The notes beneath the pieces were generated by a model. It had not been told where the DNA came from, ran no database searches, and was given only the letters and a program-made list of their open reading frames with translations. DNA of 64,000 nucleotides from Echiichthys vipera (taxonomy: Eukaryota > Chordata > Actinopteri > Perciformes > Trachinidae): the NCBI GenBank assembly GCA_963691815.1, contig OY829645.1, positions 39,687,094 to 39,751,093 on the forward strand, written 5' to 3'. Shown one piece after another: positions 47,101-56,700 of this stretch. Both the position numbers and the translations under genes were made by a program. Positions within the stretch are counted from its first letter, which is position 1. Each line of letters begins with the position of its first letter.

Positions 47101-50100
47101 AATAAGCTTGAGTCAGACCTTCAGAATTTCCTTGTTTTCAGTCTTTATGTTAAGCTTAGCTACTTAGCATACATACATAATAAGGGCATTGATCTCAGCA
47201 AACTCGGCAATATAGCAAATTAGATATCTAGATATAGATAGCAACTATTTCAAAATGTTTCATGTCCTTCTTTTCTCAAGCTCATTATAACAGATGTTTT
47301 GACAGCAGCCATAGCTGCTTTCAGACCACTTCTGGCAACTCCCCACGGAGTTTTCCACCGGGGGGCTCCCCCGATAACTACACCTAGCTTTGAGGTATTT
47401 TTTTCTGTTTGCATTTGCACAAGCAATAGGAACGGTGTAGTGACATAAACAGGGCGCTCCCTCTGCCTTATTTCCAACCACTGGCAAACTACAGGTAGCT
47501 GGCTTTTCACTCTCTGGAGCTGCATAGTTATCTCCCAATGACCACTAGCCCAGAGTCTGGCTCATCTTCTGTAACCAGTGTAGTATGGAAGTAGGGTGGA
47601 ATTACCAGTAAAGCGAGCTAGCTTATTACATCATGCTACACTGGTTACAGAAAATGAGCTGAACTAAGTTGTCACTCATCTGGTGATAGCAAGATATAGT
47701 AGATGCAGTGTGTGGATGAAGCATCAAGCTGGCTGACTCATGTGTTCGATCAAACATCATGAACACTAAGGTCTGGACCAATCAACATACACTTATGTCA
47801 CTTATGTCTTGTGCTGACAGAGTAGCCTAGTGACTCTGAAGTAGGAACTAAAAAAGTCCCTCAAAACTGATTTTTAAGAACTACGATAATTCTACGATAG
47901 TTCTTACTGTGTGGACACAGTGGAAAGGGACTTCTTAGATCTGTGTTCCAAGAACTATAAACAAGTTCCTATAGTCTGAAAACACCTCATGCCAGAATTC
48001 AGCCCGTGAAAATGCACTGGCAGTATAGCCTACCAACATTTTAAACTTCCAATTGATTGTCCTAGAACCAGATTGTTGATCACTCAGGCAATGAATCAGG
48101 TGTCGAGACCCTCCTCAAACTGAACATGACATGACAACCGATCTGGTGAGATTATGTCCAATTCTAAAATTTGGCAGTGGTGACTTAATTGTGGCTAAAA
48201 ACTTTCTTAATCTGTACAGTGCTGCTGTAATGCTATAACACTGTAACATAGTAATGTCAGTGTTTTTTTCTTGTACTTAGCCAGTTCTTATCAAATTGCA
48301 ATTATAGTAAGACAGTGTTTGTGTGTTTGTACATTCACCCTAGCCGGAAGAAATGCAGTGGTCAGGTGGTGACCACAAGATCCCTGAGTCAGTGTGCAGT
48401 TTCCCTTGCGAGTCCGGAGAGAGGAAAAAGATGGTGAAGGGCGTTCCCTGCTGCTGGCACTGTGAGCTCTGTGATGGCTACCAGTACCTGCTGGATGAGT
48501 TCTCCTGTGACATGTGCCCTTTCGACATGAGACCCTTTAAGAACCGCACAGGTTGCCGGCCCACGCCTATTATCAAGCTGGAGTGGAGCTCTCCCTGGGC
48601 AATCATCCCTGTCTTTCTGGCCATCCTGGGCATCCTAGCCACCACCGGAGTCATCGTCACCTTCATCCGCTTCAACGACACACCCATCGTTCGGGCCTCC
48701 GGCAGAGAGCTCAGCTACGTGTTGCTGACTGGCATCTTCCTCATCTACCTCATCACCTTCCTCATGATAGCCGAGCCCAGTGTGGCCGTGTGTGCCTTTC
48801 GCAGGCTGCTGCTGGGGCTCGGCATGTCCATCAGCTACTCTGCCATGCTCACCAAGACCAACCGGATCTACCGTATCTTTGAACAGGGCAAGAAGTCGGT
48901 CACACCTCCGAAATTCATCAGTCCAACCTCTCAGCTGATCATCACCTTTATACTCATCTCAGTGCAGGTATGCATGTGGATGCTTCTTCCACACAATTGG
49001 CCTAGATTCTTTGTAGCATACTTATGCTTCTTTCTCTGCAGCTACTCGGGGTATTCATCTGGTTTGGTGTGATGCCCCCTCATACCATCATCGACTACGA
49101 GGAGCAGAAGCCGCCAAACCCAGAGTTTGCCCGTGGAGTCCTCAAGTGTGATATGTCCGACCTGTCCCTCATCTTGTGTCTGAGCTACAGTATCGTACTG
49201 ATGATCACCTGCACTGTTTATGCCATCAAGAGTAGAGGAGTTCCTGAAACTTTCAACGAGGCCAAACCCATCGGCTTTACCATGTACACAACCTGCATCG
49301 TCTGGCTGGCTTTTGTACCAATTTTCTTTGGTACAGCGCAGTCTACAGAGAAGGTGGGAAATCTAACATTTTTATAGGTGATCATCTCCTGGAATCGGAG
49401 GTTCCTGTACTTTACTTGAGTACTAATTTTATGATGCTTAATACTTCTACTCCACAACATTTCAGAGGGAAATTACTAGTTACTTGAAGTAAGATAACAA
49501 AAGTATTGATACTTTTTTAATACCACATGTTTTAAAATGACGCAATATACTGATATCCATGATGGTATCGAAATTATCCGAATCTTTAAAGAAATCAGAT
49601 CTATAATTAGATTTTCATCCCAAGGTTGAATAGATAAAGCAACAGTAAATACAGATAAAAAACAATACTTTTCTTGTGCTAGCCCACCAACAGCTCAAAA
49701 TGCAAAGATATTCTTTGTTATCATGTAAGATAAAGAAAACAGCTGCAACCTATGTTTTTCATTTTAATTCACCAGTTGGTTCTGGTGTAAGATACAGGGC
49801 CCTCTGAGGCCTCGTTATCCACTTTTCTGATGTCAAATAAAACAATAGCCCTCATAACCTGAATATTTTGGCAGTGTTACCACATGTCTACCTAAACAAC
49901 CTTAAAGATGGCAGAAAATAATTCTCATTAATTCTGATTATTGTGCAATTACTAATGACACAATTATTAACTTTATAGTACAGTTGTATAATCTATTAAT
50001 TGATCGGTTAATACATTATTAAGTAAAGTTCAGTCCTTCATTTTGCTCTACAATTAATTATCAAGTTAAGTACATTCATCTTATTACAGCCTTTTAAGGA

Positions 50101-51673
50101 AGGCGAAAGAAACTTAATTGTATTAATCCCGCTGGGGAAACTCCATTTTTCTCTGAGCATCTTTACTGTAGATCCTATATTGTATTAGCAGCATTTTAAA
50201 TAATCAAAATAAGAAGCACTTATAGTAAGAGAGTAAATGAATCCCTCAGATGTTCGAAGTGAAATCTGAGTTTGTTGCCTGTCATATTATATTTGCTTCC
50301 TGTTGTACTCACAGGACATCCTGCCTCCGCTGTACTGAGAGTTTAATTTAGCTCATGGGCTATTTCTGCTGTCGCAAAGTTAGAGGCTGCTGGGGGAATA
50401 TTTGAAAAACAGAGATATGCTTCGACTAATAGAGAGCCGTATTATGAATCAGTCGGGCTGAAACATTTAAAGCCTGAGGTGCTTTCAAAGTCCTTTCACC
50501 TCCTCCGAATGGAAATGAAGTGAATTAAGAAAAGGGAGGGAGGGAAAGAAAGGAGGTCAGATGAGCGGAGGGACGGTAGGGGACCCCACATTAACCAATT
50601 CAGCCATCCGATTCAATTAATCATCACTTAGAACAAGAGCTAAATATAGACACTTACTTTTGTCTGGCTCACGAAAATAGTGTCTGTTGTCCTCCCATCA
50701 TGTGTAGGAGCACGTGCAGGAGGAGGAGATTTACCTGCTGGATGCATGTATTTACATATAGAACAACCATTCAATGTTTCTGAGCCAGTCTCGCCTCAGG
50801 CCAAGTACATGGATACAATCACCACAGCTCCTTTTACAAAGGGAGAGGTCAACCGATGAAAAGCTTAACAGAAATGATAAAAGAAACTATACGGTACGGG
50901 CATCGGCCTAGGAAAAACCAGGATGTTCTGCTGCTGCTGAGGATAGTGTACAATTTATGACTTATTGATGGCACAAATATATCTTATTTATGGCACATAT
51001 GGCTTTATTTATTCATGACTTGTACAGTTGGCTTGAATAATGAGTTCATAATTTATTGGAGGCAGATCTCAGGAGATGTCACTTCTCATTATTACTCTTG
51101 GATTTGGAAGAGCAGTATGGAGTACACATGGTCAAAATCCATAAATAAAGTCTTCTCTTCTGACTCCAGCTCATGTATCATTCATCAAGGTAAAAACACT
51201 GCCTCCTGTGCTTTGAGATTAGAATTGTAAAGACTGCATTGTGACAACCCATGAGATGACATAGTGTATTTTCTTGAACCAGAGCAAGATGATACAATCA
51301 ATTATTAAGTGCACACTGACAGATACTTAAAGAGTATTTCGCAGAAATGAATCGATCATTCATCTAGTAGCTGTGACCACAGGTGTGTGTGTGTGTGTAG
51401 GGATCTTTCTGACCTGCCGTGTCTCTGTTTCAGATGTTCATCCAGACCACCACCCTGACAGTGTCCATGAGCCTGAGCGCCACCGTATCCCTGGGCATGC
51501 TCTACATCCCCAAGGTCTATGTCATCATCTTCCACCCAGAGCAGAACGTCCAAAAGAGAAAGCGCAGCTTCAAAGCCGTGGTGCAGGCAGCCACTGTGTC
51601 CACGCACCTGTCCCAGAAGTCCAATGACAAACAGAACGGAGAGTCCAAGATCGAGCCGGACAGATCACAGTGA
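35118..51673 (+). CDS. grm6: Metabotropic glutamate receptor 6 (group III mGluR)
   Basis: Ten coding exons give 928 residues (human 877): 35118-35738, 41706-41922, 43855-43990, 44113-44267, 44531-44671, 44750-44950, 46093-46232, 48344-48967, 49042-49353, 51434-51673. A signal peptide (core LQLMWVLLVVI) leads the Venus-flytrap glutamate domain, with ITLGGLFPMHSRG, GASGSSVSIMVANVLRLF and STAPELSDKSRY. Then come the cysteine-rich linker (KGVPCCWHCELCDGY), seven membrane helices and a KRKRSFKAVVQAA tail. FDQYFMSRSLENNRRNIW, MLLQYIRSVNFNG and ERKKMVKGVPCCWHC fit GRM6 better than GRM4, 7 or 8. In retina mGluR6 signals through Go to close TRPM1 in ON bipolar cells. ATG at 35202, 28 codons downstream, sits nearer the signal peptide and may be the real start. 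Fish have more than one grm6 copy; the paralogue is unresolved. Confidence 0.92.
35842..36124. mobile_element. MITE with TTAA target duplication and ~60-bp inverted repeats
   Basis: TTAA flanks both ends (35842-35845 and 36121-36124). The ends, AGCCCCTGAACTCCCACACA and the reverse-complemented right end AGCCCCTGAACACCCACACA, continue similar for about 60 bp. The 275-bp body has no coding frame. TTAA duplication points to a piggyBac- or Kolobok-related non-autonomous element. Confidence 0.8.
36540..37364. mobile_element. MITE built of AATGTAATA-type repeats
   Basis: Terminal inverted repeats: AATGTAATAATTTTCTGAAA on the left and AATGTAATAGTTTCCTGAAA on the reverse-complemented right, each continuing into ATGTAATAAAA. 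The interior has many further TAATGTAATA / TATTACATTA motifs in both orientations. No protein is encoded. Confidence 0.65.
38591..38918. mobile_element. hAT-type MITE with perfect 8-bp target duplication
   Basis: ATCAGTTT occurs directly at both flanks (38591-38598, 38911-38918). The 312-bp element between them begins TAGGGATGGGCGATATGA and ends as the reverse complement of TACGGCTGGGCGATATGACC. An 8-bp duplication and a GGGCTGGGCGATAT-type end are hallmarks of hAT non-autonomous elements in fish. Confidence 0.85.
39180..39330 (+). repeat. Interspersed repeat resembling a fish SINE fragment
   Basis: Contains AAAGGGCCGCAGGTC, AGTCGAACCTGCGGCC and CATGGGGCGACTGCC. This is a repeat type often seen in teleosts and vaguely tRNA-like around the GGTC/TCGAAC part. 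Classification is from memory. Confidence 0.45.
39409..39480 (+). repeat. Fragment of a hAT-like MITE
   Basis: Begins AGGGCTGCACAATAAATC, the typical end of a common fish hAT-derived element; the other end was not found. Confidence 0.35.
39835..40100. repeat. Diverged tandem duplication, two copies of ~175 bp
   Basis: The block with GTAGTCTAAAACCAGTCACG, then TAACGGTGGTTTTGG and AGCTGACACCAAAAG, occurs at about 39857-39918 and again at about 40036-40095, in the same orientation. CTAACC-type phrases lie between. Confidence 0.7.
42565..42982. mobile_element. hAT-type MITE nested in an older repeat
   Basis: The left end AGGGATGGGAATCGAGAACT pairs with a reverse-complemented right end CCAGGGATGGGAACTGG. 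The flanks CGTTTAGT and TTTTTAGT are an imperfect 8-bp duplication. The repeat sequence resumes on the other side (GATTATTAGCACTAACTG), which shows the insertion order. Confidence 0.65.
43155..43216 (+). repeat. Short telomere-like array
   Basis: Consecutive hexamers TTAGGG, TAAGGG, TAACGG, TGAGGG and three TCAGGG, then GTTAGGG. These are TTAGGG-variant units in one orientation over about 60 bp inside grm6 intron 2. Confidence 0.6.
44951..46092 (+). other. grm6 intron 6
   Basis: Starts with a likely decayed hAT-type element (about 44973-45325, beginning AGGGCTACACAATTAATC, with CATATCGCAATTGCAATATC near its other side). The rest has no recognisable content. Confidence 0.4.
46233..48343 (+). 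other. grm6 intron 7, composite of interspersed repeats
   Basis: 46322-46480 and 47130-47180 carry a common teleost repeat (AGCTTAGCT, AACAGCTAGC, CCAAAGGTAACAAA) that seems split by another unit. That unit runs from TAGCCTGGAAACCAG (46553) to TAGTCTGGTGATGGCAGGC (about 47085). About 47310-47990 may be a further element with ends GCTTTCAGAC / GTCTGAAAAC. No coding exon was found. Confidence 0.4.
49354..51433 (+). other. grm6 intron 9
   Basis: Non-coding and AT-rich, with a LINE-tail-like phrase near 50115 and a purine-rich run near 50525-50560. No exon was seen before the last coding exon at 51434. Confidence 0.5.
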
Positions 51674-53167
51674 AACAAAGAAAACGTGTTTTCATCACCT
51701 GATGTCACAAGCCCACACAGAGACAGTCTTGGCTGGATTGTTTTTTCTCTCCCTTTATTATGGATTGAAAGACCAGCAAAGACATTTCTGGATGTTTTTT
51801 CTTTTCACACTTATTTAGATAACTCAGATCTGCTAAACCTGGAATGAAGCACACAAAGAATCAGTAATGAACAGGACATTGAACCGTCCTGAGCTCTTCT
51901 TCTTTTGTAACAACATCCACATATAAACCTCAACTTGATAAGGAGGTATTGTTAGCTTAATTTTCCATGGGAAAAAAAAAATGTTTAAATGGCGACCTTT
52001 GCCCTACAGGAAGATGTACTTATATGACGAATCCCACGGGGTCAATGAAGCATTGTTTACTGGCTCCAAAAGCACTGCATGGATTGTGTGTTTTATGTCT
52101 ACATGAATGTTTTGAAATATTGTTTGTATGGGGTGTTGTGAACTTTTCTTCTGATTACACTGGAAGGAACCAGCTTTTAAAATGCACCACTGTGTCCTGT
52201 TACTATTTCTGATAGTCCACTAGGGAGGTATGATGTTTCACTTGACTATAATCACTCAGAGCAGAATCATTCAACGGCCAGTCACTAAGGCAACAAAGCA
52301 TTTTATTCATTCATTAGTGTTATGTATGCTTATGGCAATGGGATGATTTTCATTGTGGAAACTGTAAATCCATGGGTTCAAATAGGATACAAGTGATTAT
52401 GAGCAGGATATTTATGTTCTACATAGTACCTTTACTTCTTCACACTGGAAAACAATGTTTGCCATTTCCCCATATTGTTGAAATATCAAGCAATCTCCTG
52501 TAAGGCCAGCCTGTACGGCGACTTGCCTAAATAGTAGACAAGCTGTTTCGTTCATGCATTGGAACCTTGTCAGAAAGCTTCACGTCATCAGATTTGATTT
52601 TGTGCCATTGAGTCCATAACTTCATTCCTCATTTCTGGAAACATTTAATGAGGTAACTCGCAAAATTAACAATTCCTTATTTGCCAGGATACTTGATCAC
52701 AATGCACAACTCAGGTTTTACTGAAGGTCTTTTTAACCCTAGAACACCATTGTCGGGTGGTTTTCACCCGAGCAAATACATGTATGTGATTTTCAATATG
52801 CTGCGTTTATCTGAGTATCATGGGTCTCTGGGGAGCTTCAGCATTGTCTTTGACATCTTTGATGGCATGGGTGTTTTCCTAATCCAAAACACACAACAGG
52901 CACATGTTTGGGTGATTTTCACTCAGCAATAGTGATAAAAGGTAAAGCAGTTTTTGGTGGATTCTACCCAGGGAAAGCGTTATTTGTGTGCCAAGGACAC
53001 TGAGACTTCACCAGGAACGGGTGGACCAAAAAACAAGTTTCCATCTTCATTATTATAGGAATTTTTTATTTGCAAATTCCTAATTTTCCAGTAATTTGGG
53101 AGCATTTTTATATGGTCCACTCGTGTATTTCTTTCATTTTGTTAGACATGACACTGTTTCAAATAAA
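51674..53167 (+). other. grm6 3' UTR
   Basis: After the TGA at 51671-51673, the first strong AATAAA on the plus strand is at 53162. No other coding sequence is apparent. Confidence 0.4.
53162..53167 (+). terminator. Poly(A) signal, probably grm6
   Basis: AATAAA followed by an A-run, about 1.5 kb after the stop codon and facing the traip 3' end. Confidence 0.4.
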
Positions 53168-53475
53168 AAAAACACTCCTCAAATTTGTCATGTATTGTCA
53201 TGTTTTGATATATTTGATGACAAGTACTTTATATTAGGTGTACTATGTCAGGTAAAAATCACCTGGCGTAAGCGATAGTGTTTTGAGCGACGTTTTTCGG
53301 CCTTTTTAATACAAATGGATGAAGCAGTTACCACGTGCAGTACTTTGTCCTCACAGAGCAAGAAGACTGAGATCCACAACCTCCTGTGATAAAACACTGC
53401 TTGTACTGCCCTCTGCAGAAGAGCAAAATGTTTGTGAATAAATGCAGTCAAGAGGGAATTTTTGTAGCAAACACC

Positions 53476-53481
53476 TTTATT
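53476..53481 (-). terminator. Poly(A) signal of traip
   Basis: AATAAA on the minus strand, 223 nt after the traip stop codon, followed by a GTGTTTGCT segment. Confidence 0.6.
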
Positions 53482-53703
53482 AAACAAAATATTTTTTTTT
53501 TAAATTGGTTTGAATCTCGCAGGATCAGTTAAAGAAATACCTCAATTATATACACACAAAAAAAAAAAACCTGACATCAGTTTGTCGAACACAAAATAAG
53601 ACAACCCACATAAGAAAAGAATAAGTTCCAACTCCAGGGCTATTCAAGACCGTCTCCACCTACAAGTTCAAGTTTAGTGCTGAGTGGCAGAACCGTTGCC
53701 AGG

Positions 53704-56700
53704 TTAGTTCAGTGTGTCCGCGCAACACACACATTTACTCGAGGAAGCCATCTTGACTGGAGCCAGGGAAGTTTCATTCTTGGGTTGAGGCCTAGTTATT
53801 CTAATTTCAGTGTTAACCGGGGAGAAAAAATCCGATAAAGGAGGCTGGAGTGGACAAATCAGTTAAGGAGTGTGACAGTTTAGACATGTTTTCTTCTGTA
53901 ATAATCACGTTCTGATATGAATATTTGCTGAAATTTCACTTCTGTGACTTTTGACACCCAGGAGAATGTGCTTTTTATTTAAAGCCACAGTCACTTCTTT
54001 TGTCATTGGGGTTTCATGGAACAAGGTTAAAACTGTAGACTGTTAATAGGAAGTGGCTGTGACCTCACTCACTGGTTTGTGGACTACCAGCTTAAAGCCT
54101 CTGGTTTGGCATTTTGGCTGGTGAAATGGTTTTTTTTGGAGCCAGAAGTGACCATATTTGGCTGAGAGGGTGGAACCAAGTAATCAAATGTGGTTCCTTG
54201 TGCTAGCTTGGTTAGCAAGGTACAAAACTAAAGTGCTGGCTCATTTAAGTGTTTATCCCAGCCAAAAGCTAAACATTACATATATGGGTGAAGAAAATGT
54301 TAATCAACTCTCATGCACCGAAAACACAGACAGTACACAAACCGGACAAAACTGTGGTGTAGTGACTTATCAATCAGCAGGTCGCCACGTCCTAAGCATC
54401 CCCTGCTTTCTCATCTATTTTATTCTAAATGGGACCATAATTTACAAAATGAACATCACGCTGTATGGAACAAGACTTCAAACTAGAGATTGAGACCATA
54501 AACCCATTAGGAAAATGTTTACTGGAGGTAAATCAAGTGAGACGTAGGGCCATTTTCTCGCTAACTTCTATAGAAACACTAATTTTTGCCACAAGTGGCG
54601 TCGCCCCCTGCTAGACAAAAAGGCCCGGAGGTTGGTGCTTGGTTAAAACACAGCAGTCACATACTATTAATTTTAAAAGTTATAAGGGGAAACTTTAGCA
54701 ACATTAGCTTTTGATAAATGTACTTAAAAGTCCAATATTTTATTTTGTAGTGGTTTGAGCTTCATCGAGTCCAGAGTAAAAAAATCTGGTTCTTTAGCTG
54801 CTAAATGCTATACTGTGTTCACTAGCTAGTCAATAACTGTCTGCGGGTTCTCACTGGGCAGGTTGTGTACAGTAGATTTAACAGAGCTAATATAAAAAAT
54901 GATTAGATAATACAAATATAATAATTAGCTTTAAATTTTGTTGAATGTCGCACTGCACCACAAATGTGAGCCTCGACAAACAAGCTGATTTGTTTGAACA
55001 CCAAACTCAACAGCTCTACAATCCACAATCAAATGAATAATTAAGTAACTCAAATCAAGCAATACGCATAGATTCCACATGTCAGCAAAAAAAGGATACA
55101 GGTTGGATGAAGTTCATACGTCCTCCTAAACCATCAGAACCACTGCTCATCTGAAATGAGACATTTTCTTCAAATCACTGAATGGACAAGCGATGCATTA
55201 AAACATTCCAAGTACAGGAGATGGTTGTGCTTACAACTTCAGACCTCGTCTGTGAATGCAACGGTCTACTAGAAGTCTTCCTTTTGAAGTGGGAGTTCTT
55301 CGAAATAGCATCCTTGGATTCGTCCTCATCATCATAAGCCTGAGGTAAAACATTTTTTAAAAAGTATTGAGAGATATATGCAACTAATTTGAAAACAGAC
55401 TGTTGAGTGACATTTACAAACCTACCATGTTTAGAGGTGAACTTTTCTCCTTGTGTTTGGAAGCAGCTGGCCTGAAACAAAGCATTTTACATAATGTTTC
55501 AAGGAATTTCTTTTTAATCTTTAGTATATAAAAAGACAGTTTTCAAAACGCCATATTATGAACACATGGCTCACACGAGAGCAGCTTCCACAACCACCTG
55601 AGAACAGATCAACACACACGTTCCCACAATGAGCAATATTAAAGTTACGCTTTAGTAAGACGAATCTTCTTAGCCTTCGTCCCTGTCTGTCTACTAGGCC
55701 CAGCCTCTGGCATAGTGACGTCATAAGTCCTGTTGAGAACCTTGCTATCTGAAGGCTCGTCGAGGCAAGGTTGGTCTAGCTTCATTGGAGCCCTGCTGAA
55801 AGATGGGCGCAAAAACCTCATTGTTAAATAACACAGGTCTAAGCGTGTGAGATTGCAGTCTAGTGGCTGGGTGACGCACCTTTCAAAGCTAAGCCACCTG
55901 CTGGCTTTTTTAGTCCCCTTTGAGGTACTCGGAGTACTCTGAAGAAACTCCATCTTTTTCTTTAGACTCTGCAGACAGACATACATGCAGGCATCCCAAC
56001 CATGGCTTTCTCTGATACTGAAAGTAAGAACTTATTTGGGGGATTTGCCTTACAGAGATCTTTTTGTCAGCATCAGCCAGATCCATTTGCAGAGACGTCA
56101 TGGCCTCTTTAGTCTGATTCACCTCCATTTTGGCTTTATGTAACTAATATGACACAAAAAACAACTGACATTCAACAACTGATTCCTCTGGATGTGGTGA
56201 CTGGCTATGGCTAAAAAATGTTACCTTGTTGTTTGAGGAGAAAACGTGTCTCTTCAGCTCCTCACGCATGTCGTTTGAAGACTTCAGTCTACCTTTTAGA
56301 GTATCGTTCGCTCTACAAAAAAGGGAGGAAATAAATGTAGAGTGAATAACAGGCTCTAAATGATGCAGTGTGAAAATGACCTGTGAATGTCACAGCAGCT
56401 CTTGGGCTCCTTACTTTTTCAGGGAGATGCAGTACATAGAGAGCTGCTCCACTGCTGCCTCGCTGACCCCTATATCTTCAACCATGGACTCCACCTCATC
56501 TCTCTGGCCCTGCAACACCACATCCAGGCTGCAGCCAAACCAGCAGTGTTAGTGCACAGAATGAGTATGACTTTCAGTATGACAGCAATAATCTATCAAC
56601 TTTCAAATTCTGCACAGCTGTTTTTTTTGCACATCCATTCATTCTGTTAGATGGTAGCATTTCTGCACAGTTGCTGGTAAAGATTAGACTACACTAATAT

